DNA from: Candidatus Thorarchaeota archaeon
Lineage (GTDB): Archaea > Asgardarchaeota > Thorarchaeia > Thorarchaeales > Thorarchaeaceae
NCBI GenBank assembly: GCA_030612365.1
Contig: JAUWOA010000004.1
Coordinates: 1-55,161, forward strand
Direction of reading: 5' to 3'
DNA length: 55,161 bases
Part shown: in pieces, positions 25,703 through 34,826 of the stretch
How positions within the stretch are numbered: the first letter of the stretch is position 1
Layout of the letters: the number at the start of each line of letters is the position of its first letter
Translations under genes and position numbers: made by a program
The notes under the pieces: generated by a model
What the model was told of the DNA's origin: nothing
Database searches by the model: none
The model's input: only the letters and a program-made list of their open reading frames with translations

Positions 25703-26122
25703 TCAATCGCCCTTCTGAACATCCTCAAGGACAACCATCTGCACGCCGGTTATGCCCTTGAGATGTTTGTTAAGTTCTTGAACTGACATTGAAAGCTGTT
25801 TGGGAGTGAAGTAACACTCGTAAAAGCAACGGTTTGCCGCTTGACAAATTCCGCTAGTGAAGAGGATGTCCTCAAGTCCAGCCTTCTCAAAGATCATTGT
25901 AAGTTCTTCAAGGAAGCTCTTACTTAGCTTCTCAATCTCCAATCTAAGATAGAGAACTCTGTCACTGTCTACTGGATAGAGCTTCACATTCTTGTCTTTA
26001 ATTACAAGAATCACGAGGCCGTAGGAGTGACCGATTTTTCCAACGAATTCAGCTGGCAGGGTGATGGCATTCCCTTCTTTTATCTCAAGAACGCGTGCTT
26101 GTGTCATATTACCGTTACTCAA
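25703..26122 (-). CDS. AbrB-like plus ACT-like regulator
   Basis: 139 aa. The first 50 residues resemble a SpoVT/AbrB swapped-hairpin domain (ARVLEIKEGNAITLPAEF, VKLYPVD). Residues about 60-135 look like an ACT-type ligand-binding domain, with two helices and strands (FLEELTMIFEKAGLEDILFT, CFYECYF, ITGVQMVVLEDV). Such proteins are probable transcription regulators responding to a small molecule. GGAGGA lies 8-9 nt before TTG 26122; ATG 26107 is an alternative start. It sits 127 nt before the asparagine-synthetase-like gene, so amino-acid sensing is a reasonable guess only. Confidence 0.55.
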   Translation of the reverse strand: MSNGNMTQARVLEIKEGNAITLPAEFVGKIGHSYGLVILVIKDKNVKLYPVDSDRVLYLRLEIEKLSKSFLEELTMIFEKAGLEDILFTSGICQAANRCFYECYFTPKQLSMSVQELNKHLKGITGVQMVVLEDVQKGD

Positions 26123-26202
26123 TGTTCGTTCCTCCGGGCTGAGGGTTAATGGCAGGAAGGTGGCTCAAGATTATAATTCTTGCGGGAGAACGGATAAACG
26201 CT

Positions 26203-27780
26203 CTAGTTTCCTCTTCGGAACCAACTTCGTATCTCTCTGAGGACTCCTATGTCCGGTTTCTCCACGCTACGAAGCACCCATTGCACCTTTGAAGGTCTGT
26301 AATACTCAAGGAATGCGACTCCTCCCTCTGACCGCAGCTTCTCCATTTCCTGCAATTGCATTTGAAGCCACGCCTTCTTCGAAACTGGCATGTTTGCCGT
26401 CACGAGATCGAAGAGTCCTGGTTGTAAATCGAAGACCAAAGCTCTTTCACTCATGTAATCAAGGATGCCTTCTGCCAGAGCTTTGCTAACGTTGTCACGG
26501 TCAGTGAAGAATGATGCTGCAACTATCATATTCGGAAATTTCTCTGGAATGTTGAGAGCGAATCTGCTTGAACGACGAAACTTTGTGAGATGCGTGGCCG
26601 CATCAAGAAACAGTATTGTTTCGGGTTTTCCTTCGAATTCATCCTTGGAGATTTCAATTTCAGTTCTGACTATCTCACCTTGCTTGTCGATTACGGTTTG
26701 AATGAGCTGATCTGTGACCGGTGGAAGCTCAATATCTTCGATTCGCTCTAGGTCCTCATAGGACATCGATGAGCCCTCCCATTCCTTTTCTAAATCGGCC
26801 TTCTTCAGCTCGGACTCCCGTCTAGGGCGACGATGCGGAGGTATGTAACCAATCTGCTCAACTAAGTGCTGCAGCACGAGTGGTAGGAATAGATCATATA
26901 ATGTTCCACGCGTTTCTGTGATGAGAAGCACGGATTTTAGGTTGGTTACTCCATCGAGGAATTCAGACATGCTTTCTGATTCGCGTTCGAAGAACTTAGT
27001 CAAGTTCTCTTCCGAGTAGCCACTGGTGACTCTCTCAGTCCATTCTTTGTAAACATCCTTGACTTCCTGCCTTCTTCTGTCTTTCACCAGGTCCATGAAC
27101 TTGCCTAAGTATTTCACACCACGAGTGACAGCTATGGCTGGATTAACGAATGCTACCATCAGGCCAGCTGCTTCTCCTGCATATTCACTTGCTTCGGCAC
27201 CTCGAATCTTTCTAATGACCTCTTCAGTTAGTGTCGGAGGCCCAAGCTTTTCCGTAAGAACCCCTATCATCCCAGTAAGATCCTCAAAGGAAGCGTCGCC
27301 CGGCCGGATAATTTCACCAATTGGTGATGCATCTGACAGAACTTCTGCAAACACGTTCGGTCGGCCCACTAGCCATTCAATAGGTATTTTCAGTGAAGGG
27401 TATTCATGCAGCCAAGTTCGCTCTGAGTCCTTAGAGCCGAAGTAGAATTTCTTGGAATCTGGGAAGAGTCCATCGAATATTTCGATGAACTGATCGAAAC
27501 CGGCTCTGGTGCTCAAGCCCATTTCACCCTCCTCCAGTGAGTCAACGACAAAGACAAGCGCATGATCTTTCGTCTTCGCTTGAGCTGCCATGGACACCAT
27601 GACCTGTTTCGGAGATAGATACAGACGTTCGCTTTCTGCATAGGGTGCGTCGTAGAATGAAATCAAACCCAGTCGTTTCCACGGTTTCTCAGACATTGTA
27701 GTTCTTGTCATATGAGAGAACCACTCGAAACCTCTCATGTATCTGGGGATGCTTTCTTCATCAAACTCGGGGTTCGGCAT
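26203..27780 (-). CDS. Conserved-looking cytoplasmic protein of unknown function
   Basis: 525 aa from ATG 27780, which has GGAGGTGG 7 nt upstream; an open frame to 27819 lacks such a signal. It has no signal peptide and only one weakly hydrophobic stretch (about residues 205-222, AAGLMVAFVNPAIAV). It has several alternating hydrophobic strand-like segments (HALVFVVDSL, SVLLITETR, TILFLDAATH, NMIVAASFF), suggesting an alpha/beta core, and a charged Arg/Glu/Lys region around 315-350. I found no Walker A, catalytic triad or metal motif. Same strand and close to the AbrB-ACT-like gene (80 nt) and the toroid surface protein (155 nt). Function unknown. Confidence 0.7.
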   Translation of the reverse strand: MPNPEFDEESIPRYMRGFEWFSHMTRTTMSEKPWKRLGLISFYDAPYAESERLYLSPKQVMVSMAAQAKTKDHALVFVVDSLEEGEMGLSTRAGFDQFIEIFDGLFPDSKKFYFGSKDSERTWLHEYPSLKIPIEWLVGRPNVFAEVLSDASPIGEIIRPGDASFEDLTGMIGVLTEKLGPPTLTEEVIRKIRGAEASEYAGEAAGLMVAFVNPAIAVTRGVKYLGKFMDLVKDRRRQEVKDVYKEWTERVTSGYSEENLTKFFERESESMSEFLDGVTNLKSVLLITETRGTLYDLFLPLVLQHLVEQIGYIPPHRRPRRESELKKADLEKEWEGSSMSYEDLERIEDIELPPVTDQLIQTVIDKQGEIVRTEIEISKDEFEGKPETILFLDAATHLTKFRRSSRFALNIPEKFPNMIVAASFFTDRDNVSKALAEGILDYMSERALVFDLQPGLFDLVTANMPVSKKAWLQMQLQEMEKLRSEGGVAFLEYYRPSKVQWVLRSVEKPDIGVLREIRSWFRRGN

Positions 27781-27934
27781 GCATTCCACCTCCAATATCC
27801 TCTGGAAGTGCAGGAACAAACACAGAGTCAGTTAGATGTGAGATAAACCTATGCAATCTTTCAGCACCAACAACTATTCCGTCTACTTGATGCTCTGAAT
27901 CCGTGGCATGTGAGTTGGAAACTGTAGTCCCAAT

Positions 27935-29125
27935 CTAATCAAGTCGGAGAGCTACAAAGCCAACAATCATCGCTGCAATGATGAATAGGACAACGAATAG
28001 GAGTCGCCAATCTATTAGGGGGACTGACGGCGTGCCAGGGTGCTCCAGTAGCAAGACGGTCAGATGATTCTCCTCAAGAAGAGTTAGGCATTGCATGGCA
28101 TTGGCAATGAACTGAATATACCCGACCTCGAATCCCGGGGCATTGGCCCAAGCGCCATTAGATGACTGGCAATTCAGAACAAACTGCGTCACTGTTTCAT
28201 TGACTTCCTCGATAGCGTTGAGCAAGTCCATGGCTTTTAGGGCATAGTACGTGCTCAGAAGATTCGTATCGTTGGTCAGAGCTCCTTCCTCAAAACCCCC
28301 AGTTAGCTCGATTATATCGGGGTCAAGATCCTGACGGTCCATTATCCATGCTTTTGTGGCTTGAATGACCGATGCGACTGGAAGGGCATCCAATAAGCTT
28401 AGCGAGAGGAGCGCCGCAGCACTTGGTGTCACTCCGGCTGTGGTTGATTCGGGGCTCAATTTGTAGGCATCGCCCTCTCTGCAGTTCATAATCCACGTGA
28501 TTGTGGCTGTTGTATTGAGAAGTAGACTATCCAGAGTCCATGGAGTTTCACTAGCGAGGATTTCGATGACCTCCAACGCGAGGTAGGTGGAAACGATATC
28601 TGCATTGCCTCCAACCTCATTGCTGAATCCTCCGCTCGTTGTCTGAGTCCTGTTGATGAACATCAATGCTGCCGTCGAATTAATTTCTACATCATCCAAA
28701 CCCGGAATGCCACTCTGCGCAGTAATAATCTTCCAGAGGGATATCGCTTTGTGGGTGGTTTCTACACTGACCAAACCTGCGATGAAGGAACCGAATCCTC
28801 CATAGCGTTCATTGGTTTCTCCACCGGTATCCCATTGCACCTTTTGAGTGAAGTTCGCCATCTTCAGAAGATCGACTATCGGGGGTCTTGCATCCAGATA
28901 CCCAATAACATCCCATAAGAGAGCAGCAGAATAAGTTGCCTCTATTCGCGAGGTTCCCTTTCCATCAAGATTGTAGCCCCCTTCGGCTGTGTCATACCTA
29001 TCAGTCAGATAAGTATTCAGGGATTCAAAACGGGTTGCTGGATTGGCCGCAGTTGGTATTGCTGTAAATGCCATCGCCAGAATGGCTACTGCTATCATTA
29101 AACCTGCTACTTGGACCTTCTTCAT
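27935..29125 (-). CDS. Secreted alpha/alpha-toroid (prenyltransferase-like repeat) protein
   Basis: 396 aa. A signal peptide spans about residues 1-27 and a C-terminal transmembrane helix about 373-392. Between them are repeats of the squalene-cyclase/protein-prenyltransferase beta type: EGGYNLDGKGTSRIEATYSAALL, YGGFGSF...SVETTHKAISLW, SGGFSNEVGGNADIVSTYLALEV, TGGFEEG...TNLLSTYYALKA and SNGAWANAP. Each gives a helix pair of an alpha/alpha barrel. The Cys/His/Asp zinc site of true prenyltransferases is not evident, so a binding or structural role outside the cell is more likely. Small archaeal surface proteins of this fold are known only by sequence. Confidence 0.75.
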   Translation of the reverse strand: MKKVQVAGLMIAVAILAMAFTAIPTAANPATRFESLNTYLTDRYDTAEGGYNLDGKGTSRIEATYSAALLWDVIGYLDARPPIVDLLKMANFTQKVQWDTGGETNERYGGFGSFIAGLVSVETTHKAISLWKIITAQSGIPGLDDVEINSTAALMFINRTQTTSGGFSNEVGGNADIVSTYLALEVIEILASETPWTLDSLLLNTTATITWIMNCREGDAYKLSPESTTAGVTPSAAALLSLSLLDALPVASVIQATKAWIMDRQDLDPDIIELTGGFEEGALTNDTNLLSTYYALKAMDLLNAIEEVNETVTQFVLNCQSSNGAWANAPGFEVGYIQFIANAMQCLTLLEENHLTVLLLEHPGTPSVPLIDWRLLFVVLFIIAAMIVGFVALRLD

Positions 29126-29231
29126 GCGGACACCACGGTCAAATAGGTGACACCGAATACACTGTTTCGGCGCGTTGTGCCTCGGACTGCTGAGGTGTTA
29201 TTAACATTTCCCCATGTTGAACGGTTGTACA

Positions 29232-30182
29232 CTAGCGGGGGCCCGTCTTTTCTTTGCGAATGTACTTGTATGCAGAATCTGCAGCAACTGCACCTTGACC
29301 AGCCGCCACAACGATTTGCTTCATCCCATCCACGACATCACCTGCCGCAAAGAGACCCGGCACGTTTGTCTTCTGTTCGCCATCTGCAAAAATCTCGCCG
29401 CGCTTGTTCATCTTCACTTCGAGCGGTTTCACAAGCTTGCTTTCAGGATCTGAACCAAGAGCCACAAAGACACCATCAATCTCTAAGGTTCGTGTTTCGC
29501 CACTCTTGACGTTCTCAATCAAGATGTCTGATATCAGCTGCTCACCGTGGAACTCCTTTACAATGTGGTCCCACACAATCTCTGCGTCAGTTCTGAACAA
29601 CATATCCTGTACCGCCTTTTCAGCCCTCAGAGCATCTCTTCGATGAATCACGTAGACCTTCCCTGCTAGTTCAGATAGATACAGTGCCTCGGTTACAGCG
29701 GTGTTGCCGCCCCCGATGACAGCCAATGTCTTCCCTCTGAAGAGCGGCCCGTCACAAGTAGCGCAGAAGGAAACCCCTCTTCCTGTGAACTCATCCTCTC
29801 CTGGTACACCCAGCTTTCTGTGGCCTCCGCCAGTGGCGATTACTATTGCCTTTGCTATGTACTCCCCACGCCTCGTTTCCAGAGCAAAGTCCCCTGAGTC
29901 CTCAAGTATCTTGATACTCTTTACTTCAGTGATTTCCTTGTACTCTGCTCCGCATTTCTTGAGCTGTTCTTTCATTTTGTTGGCCAAATCCATACCAACA
30001 ATGAAGTTGAAGCCTGGATAGTTTTCAATACCCGGGCTCGTGGCTTGCGCTCCTCCCAAGACTCTTGATTCTAGCAACATTGTCTTGAGCCCGTAACGCG
30101 CACCATACATGGCCGCAGTCATTCCTGCGGGTCCTCCGCCAATCACTATGAGTTCCCAGTTCAAGTCAATCTCGTCAGTCAT
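29232..30182 (-). CDS. trxB: Thioredoxin reductase
   Basis: 316 aa. FAD-binding GGGPAGMTAAMYGARYG (about residues 14-30), the redox-active CATC (about 140-143, SFCATCDGP), NAD(P)H-binding VIGGGNTAVTEA (about 155-166) and HRRDALRAEK (about 180-189, the HRRxxxR pattern typical of NADPH use), and the C-terminal GLFAAGDVVDG FAD motif. Length is normal for low-molecular-weight thioredoxin reductases. It reduces thioredoxin or glutaredoxin-like proteins. It stands between the toroid protein and the thermosome on the same strand; its TATA box and the thermosome terminator share the gap 30183-30326. Confidence 0.94.
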   Translation of the reverse strand: MTDEIDLNWELIVIGGGPAGMTAAMYGARYGLKTMLLESRVLGGAQATSPGIENYPGFNFIVGMDLANKMKEQLKKCGAEYKEITEVKSIKILEDSGDFALETRRGEYIAKAIVIATGGGHRKLGVPGEDEFTGRGVSFCATCDGPLFRGKTLAVIGGGNTAVTEALYLSELAGKVYVIHRRDALRAEKAVQDMLFRTDAEIVWDHIVKEFHGEQLISDILIENVKSGETRTLEIDGVFVALGSDPESKLVKPLEVKMNKRGEIFADGEQKTNVPGLFAAGDVVDGMKQIVVAAGQGAVAADSAYKYIRKEKTGPR

Positions 30183-30277
30183 CTGGATGTCATCCTGTAA
30201 GGCGGTCGAGTTGGGTTATACTCGTTTTTCATTGTTTCCTTAATCTAGCTTGCTGTCATATCCCTTTGGTTTGTTCA

Positions 30278-30312
30278 AGAAAAAGAAGGGTGATGGAGCG
30301 CTATGGCTCCAT
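30278..30312 (-). terminator. Terminator of the thermosome gene
   Basis: On the minus strand, 15 nt past the thermosome stop, ATGGAGC (30306-30312 side) pairs with GCTCCAT (30293-30299 side) around a 6-nt loop. It is followed by CACCCTTCTTTTTCTT, a pyrimidine/T-rich tract that can terminate archaeal transcription. Confidence 0.6.
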
Positions 30313-30326
30313 TACTCTGTTTTACG

Positions 30327-31982
30327 TTACATCATTCCGGGCATGCCGCCCATGCCACCCATTTCGCCCATACCGCCGCCTGGAGGTCCTGGTGGAGGAC
30401 CGGCCTTGGCTGCTATCACATCGTCAATCCTAAGGATCATCTGGGCAGTTTCTGACGCTGCACGAATGGCCTGAAGCTTAACGCGAGATGGCTCAATGAC
30501 ACCTGCCTTTAGCATGTCGACGCTCTTGCCCTTGAACACATCCACACCATACCAAATACCTGTTGCTTTGGAGTGATCTTTGTTCAGGTCGGCAATGATG
30601 TCAATTGGGTCGTGACCGCCATTCTCAGCAAGTGTTCTTGGGATAACTCTGAGAGCCTCTGCAAATGCCTCGATGGCTAGCTGCTCACGGCCACCAATTT
30701 GGGTGGCATAAGTTTCCAAGCGCTTGGCTATCTCTGCTTCAACGGAACCGCCGCCAGCAACGTATGTGTTGTCCTCGATGACATTCCTTACCACGGAGAG
30801 CGCATCATGCAGTGCCCTGTCAGCTTCGTCGACGACATGTTCAGTGCCGCCTCTGATGACGATTGATACCGCCTTCGGGTCCTTGCAGTCTCGAACGTAC
30901 AGGAGCTTATCATCAGCAATCCTGACTTCCTCAACAATGCCTGCTTTGCCTAGGTAATCCTTGGTGAGCTCATCTAGGTTTGTTGCTACGCTGGCACCTG
31001 TGGCCTTTGCTAGCTTCTCCAGAGTACTCTTCTTAGCCCTTCGGATGGCTAGGACTCCCGCCTTAGCCAAATAGTGCTGCGCTACATCATCGATGCCCTT
31101 CTGGCAGATGAGAACGGTCGCACCGGAGTCGATGACTTTGTCAACCATGCTCTTGAGCATACGCTCCTCCTCATCGAGGAAGGCTTTGATCTGGTCTGGG
31201 CTGTCAATCCGAATCTCAGCATCGAACTCGGTCTTGGTCACCTCTATCGCCGTATTAACCAGAGCGATTTTAGCAGCCTCAACTTTCCTTGGCATAGCAG
31301 CATGTACAATCTCCTTATCGATTACCATGCCCTTCACGAGCTCGGTCTCGTTGAGGCTCTTGCCTTGCTTCTTGATAATTTCAATCATATCGATGTCCGC
31401 CCTTTTCTTGCCGTTGATGTCTTCTGTAATCTGCAAGACTGCCTTGACAGCGATGTCAGAAAAGTGGTCCCTTGAACCAACTATAGACTTGCTATTCATA
31501 GACGTGTTGGCAATGCCTCTCAAGGTCTTCTTGTCCGGGCCTTCCATGGTGATGGATAGATCCGCCAGAATCTGTGTTGCCTTGTCCGTTGCTTTCTGAT
31601 ACCCACCAACAATAATCGTTGGGTGAATCTTCTTCTCAAGCAGGTTCTGTGCTCTCTTCAAGAGCTCGCCAGCGATGACAACTGAAGTGGTCGTGCCGTC
31701 ACCAGTCTCCTGGTCTTGGGTCTTTGCCACCTCAACAAGCATCTTCGCAGCTGGGTGCTGGACGTCAATCTCCTTCAGGATTGATGCACCATCGTTTGTG
31801 ATTGTGACATCTCCTAGAGAATCGACGAGCATCTTATCCATGCCGCGAGGTCCAAGTGTGGACTTGACTGCGTCGGCGATGACGATACCTGCCATAATGT
31901 TATTGGCTTGCGCGCTTCTACCGCGCTCGCGCTCTGTGCCCTCCTTCAGAATCAGGATGGGTGTTCCGGATAATTGTGCCAT
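30327..31982 (-). CDS. Thermosome subunit (group II chaperonin)
   Basis: 551 aa from ATG 31982 (an in-frame start at 32024 would precede the TATA box). ATP-binding motifs are [13 protein letters not shown] and [19 protein letters not shown], and GDGTTTSVV near residue 91 carries the catalytic Asp; another [13 protein letters not shown] follows near 405. The C-terminus is the Gly/Met-rich tail ([12 protein letters not shown]...) typical of archaeal thermosomes. It forms a two-ring complex that folds proteins in an ATP-driven cycle. Only one subunit gene is in the window. TATA TTTATAC lies 20-26 nt upstream, giving an almost leaderless mRNA; a T-tract terminator follows the stop. Confidence 0.97.
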   Translation of the reverse strand: MAQLSGTPILILKEGTERERGRSAQANNIMAGIVIADAVKSTLGPRGMDKMLVDSLGDVTITNDGASILKEIDVQHPAAKMLVEVAKTQDQETGDGTTTSVVIAGELLKRAQNLLEKKIHPTIIVGGYQKATDKATQILADLSITMEGPDKKTLRGIANTSMNSKSIVGSRDHFSDIAVKAVLQITEDINGKKRADIDMIEIIKKQGKSLNETELVKGMVIDKEIVHAAMPRKVEAAKIALVNTAIEVTKTEFDAEIRIDSPDQIKAFLDEEERMLKSMVDKVIDSGATVLICQKGIDDVAQHYLAKAGVLAIRRAKKSTLEKLAKATGASVATNLDELTKDYLGKAGIVEEVRIADDKLLYVRDCKDPKAVSIVIRGGTEHVVDEADRALHDALSVVRNVIEDNTYVAGGGSVEAEIAKRLETYATQIGGREQLAIEAFAEALRVIPRTLAENGGHDPIDIIADLNKDHSKATGIWYGVDVFKGKSVDMLKAGVIEPSRVKLQAIRAASETAQMILRIDDVIAAKAGPPPGPPGGGMGEMGGMGGMPGMM

Positions 31983-31998
31983 TTTTTGTTCCCCTGAT

Positions 31999-32008
31999 AA
32001 TTTATACA
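31999..32008 (-). promoter_or_regulatory. TATA box of the thermosome gene
   Basis: Minus-strand GTATAAATT centred about 22 nt before ATG 31982; a GGGGAAC stretch lies between it and the start. This position supports the choice of the shorter N-terminus. Confidence 0.55.
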
Positions 32009-32211
32009 CCAGACTAGGCGTCAACTCAGTGTAACCTAACCCAGCTTACCAATGGTAAAACTGTACATGGACTTCGGGCTTCATGATATAAAGATTGAGT
32101 TTGAGCTACAGATTGCTGGCTTCATCATCCGTGTAGTTCACCAAACAAAGGAATTAAGAATAACGTCCGAGCTCGTGAATTGATACGATTTCATTTGGAG
32201 TAGTTCCATTC

Positions 32212-33930
32212 ATGGATTTTACAATAAACACAGGTGGCCAAGCCGGGCAAGGAATAGACACCATTGGCGACCTGATAAGTCAGGTCTTCATTAAGACAGG
32301 ATTCTATGTTCATGTCTTGAAGGATTTCGAATCAAGAATCAGAGGGGGATACAACTTCAATCAAATCCGAGTGAGTGATTCGCCAATCTACGCTGCTACT
32401 GACAAGGTCGACCTCATTATAGCAATGACCAAGGATGCGATTATAGAACAGCGCAGCCGGTTGACTGAGGGTGGTGTGATAATTTTCGATGACAGGATTG
32501 AGTTTGATGATTTAGAATCATGTCATCTCTCAGTACCTTTAGAGAAGACGGCAAAAGAAGTGGGTGGAAGTACGCGAATGACGAATGCTGCAGCTCTTGG
32601 TGCTGCTCTCGCAGTGCTGCAATTCCCATTCAAGCTAGTCGTAAACGCTCTCACAGCCAAGTTTGAGAGGAAAGGTGAGAAGGTTGTCGCCAGCAATGTC
32701 GCAGTCGCAAAAGCTCTGTACGACCTAACCACTGAACAATTCTCAGGAACCTGTAGTCAGAACCTTAGTTCTGTCAAGAAAGGGCCGTCCAAAGATCTCC
32801 TCTTCATCAATGGGAACCGTGCTCTAGCCCTTGGGGCAATGGCCTCCAATGTGAAATGGATTTCTGCTTACCCCATGAGCCCCTCCACACAGGTCTTTCA
32901 GGACATCGTGTCACAGGCTCACAAGCTAAGAATAGGGACCCTGCAGGCAGAAGATGAGCTGTCAGCGATAACGATGGGTCTCGGAGCATCATTCGCTGGT
33001 GCTAGATCTTTTGTGACAACCTCAGGCGGCGGGTTCTCCCTCATGGTCGAGGCGCTCGGACTTGCAGCAATTACAGAAACTCCGATTGTAATATACAATG
33101 CTCAACGACCTGGCCCCGCCACGGGACTGCCCACGCGAACTGAACAATCGGACCTTCTCTTCATGGCACACGCGAGTCAAGGCGAATTTCCACGCATCTT
33201 GCTAGCACCAAAGGATCCAGTGGAAGGCTTCGAAGTTGCCACGCGAGCCTTTAACCTGGCTGACAAGTTTCAGGTTCCTGTGATGATACTTGGAGACCAG
33301 TACTATGCTGATTCGATGATGAATATCCCTCGCCTCGATGTTACGGGCGTTAACGTGGACCGCGGTTCAATTGCTACTGAAGGGCCGGACCCAGAGTATC
33401 TCAGATACAAACTCACCAAGGACGGCGTATCCCCCAGAGCCTTCCCGGGTGACGCTGGCAAGACAGTTGTCAATTCCGGTAACGTGCACTTGGAGAACGG
33501 TCACATTACTGAGAACCCTGACTTGCGCAATGCAATGGTTGAGAAGCTGATGAAGAAGGTGCCTCACATACTCAAGACTCTAAATCCACCCACAATCTAT
33601 GGCAAGAAAATCGCCGACATTACATTGCTGACTTGGGGGTCAACTTGGGGTTCGGTCTATGAAGTCGTCAACCTTCTCAATGCTGAGGGGGTGTCAATCA
33701 ATCAACTGCACTTCTGTGACGTATACCCATTGAGGACTACAACATTGAAGACGGTCTTCAAGAAGGCCAAGAAGGTCGTAGCCGTGGAGCAGAACGCAAC
33801 CTCGCAGTTCGCAAGATTGGTCCGGATGGAAACTGGCCTCAGCGTGGGTCATCACATCAACAAGTACGACGGGCGACAGATGACTGCGCAGTGGGTCATG
33901 ACGCAGTTAAAGGAGGCTGGTATCGCATGA
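32212..33930 (+). CDS. korA: 2-oxoacid:ferredoxin oxidoreductase, fused gamma-alpha subunit
   Basis: 572 aa. The gamma domain comes first (GGQAGQGIDTIGDLISQ, residues 7-23; SRIRGGYNFNQIRVSD about 42-57). The alpha (pyrimidine-binding) domain starts about residue 195, with the signature YPMSPSTQ near 223 and later EDELSAITMGLGASFAG and PGPATGLPT. The TPP-dependent enzyme oxidises a 2-oxoacid with CoA to acyl-CoA, CO2 and reduced ferredoxin. A 2-oxoglutarate specificity is suggested only by the fumarase and succinate dehydrogenase genes that follow; pyruvate or branched-chain oxoacids are possible. The stop overlaps the start of the beta subunit. Confidence 0.9.
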   Translation: MDFTINTGGQAGQGIDTIGDLISQVFIKTGFYVHVLKDFESRIRGGYNFNQIRVSDSPIYAATDKVDLIIAMTKDAIIEQRSRLTEGGVIIFDDRIEFDDLESCHLSVPLEKTAKEVGGSTRMTNAAALGAALAVLQFPFKLVVNALTAKFERKGEKVVASNVAVAKALYDLTTEQFSGTCSQNLSSVKKGPSKDLLFINGNRALALGAMASNVKWISAYPMSPSTQVFQDIVSQAHKLRIGTLQAEDELSAITMGLGASFAGARSFVTTSGGGFSLMVEALGLAAITETPIVIYNAQRPGPATGLPTRTEQSDLLFMAHASQGEFPRILLAPKDPVEGFEVATRAFNLADKFQVPVMILGDQYYADSMMNIPRLDVTGVNVDRGSIATEGPDPEYLRYKLTKDGVSPRAFPGDAGKTVVNSGNVHLENGHITENPDLRNAMVEKLMKKVPHILKTLNPPTIYGKKIADITLLTWGSTWGSVYEVVNLLNAEGVSINQLHFCDVYPLRTTTLKTVFKKAKKVVAVEQNATSQFARLVRMETGLSVGHHINKYDGRQMTAQWVMTQLKEAGIA

Positions 33931-34790
33931 TTACGGTTGAAGAGCTTGAAGGAAAACAAGCGATAACTTGGTGTACTGGGTGCGGCAACTTCGGAATATT
34001 GGCTGCTCTCAAGAAAGCAGTGATTGAGCTAGATGTTCCCCGTCATGAGATTCTTTTGGTTTCCGGGATTGGGTGCTCTAGCAAGGCTCCGCATTACATC
34101 AATCTGAATATGTTCCATACCCTTCACGGAAGAGCTATTCCTGTTGCGACTGGCGCTCACCTTGTTAATCCGGACCTCAAAGTCATTGTGAACACTGGGG
34201 ATGGAGATGGTTTAGGTGAGGGCTTTTCCCATTACATACATGCTGCCCGCCGCAACGTTAACCTAGCGGTCTTCATTCACAACAATGGTGTAATGGGTCT
34301 CACGAAGGGTCAGTTCTCACCTGCGGCACAGCGAGGATATGTATCGATTACTTCTCCTCCTCCGGGAGCTCCGATGTGGCCAATCAATCCTGTCGCTCTT
34401 GCAATTGCCGGCGGCGCAACCTACGTGGCACGTGGATTCTCAGGAAATCAGAAGGATCTTGTGACGCTCATGGTCGAAGCCGTACAGCACAGGGGTTTCG
34501 CAGTTGTAGATATTCTCCAGCCCTGTCAGACATGGAATCGAAAGCTCACATGGAAGTTCTACAATGAACGGGCGTATTCACTGCAGGAGGAAGGACACGA
34601 CCCGACGAATAAGATGCTTGCTCTGGAGAAATCGTTCGAGTTTGGAGATAGGATACCAGTCGGTCTGTTTTACAGGTCAAAACTTCCCGACCTAGCATCC
34701 GGCTTGGCATTGCCCAAGGACAGTAGACTCAGAGACCACGAAACGGATAGAGCGTTGCTCCAGCAAGTTGTGAATGACTTGATATTGTAA
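33927..34790 (+). CDS. korB: 2-oxoacid:ferredoxin oxidoreductase, beta subunit
   Basis: 287 aa from ATG 33927, in an ATGA overlap with the alpha-subunit stop and with AGGAGG 10 nt upstream; the frame is open 12 codons further up but lacks that support. Thiamine-diphosphate and Fe-S landmarks are WCTGCGNFGIL (about residues 14-24), SGIGCSSKAPHYIN (about 47-60), GDGDGLGEGFSHYIH (Mg/TPP motif, about 92) and NNGVMGLTKGQFSPA (about 118). It pairs with the gamma-alpha subunit to form an alpha-beta enzyme without a separate ferredoxin-like delta subunit, as in KorAB-type oxidoreductases. Confidence 0.93.
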   Translation: MITVEELEGKQAITWCTGCGNFGILAALKKAVIELDVPRHEILLVSGIGCSSKAPHYINLNMFHTLHGRAIPVATGAHLVNPDLKVIVNTGDGDGLGEGFSHYIHAARRNVNLAVFIHNNGVMGLTKGQFSPAAQRGYVSITSPPPGAPMWPINPVALAIAGGATYVARGFSGNQKDLVTLMVEAVQHRGFAVVDILQPCQTWNRKLTWKFYNERAYSLQEEGHDPTNKMLALEKSFEFGDRIPVGLFYRSKLPDLASGLALPKDSRLRDHETDRALLQQVVNDLIL

Positions 34791-34826
34791 TGGCTCTACA
34801 GGATAACACAACAGGAAGGACATTGG

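Noticed and set aside
32052-32183. 43-aa frame between the thermosome and korA
   Set aside because: Plausible composition but no ribosome binding site, and no TATA box at a fitting distance; too short to support.
33218-33236. Further copy of the tRNA-flanking repeat within korA
   Set aside because: Only AGTGGAAGGCT is shared, and it lies in a conserved coding stretch; chance similarity.
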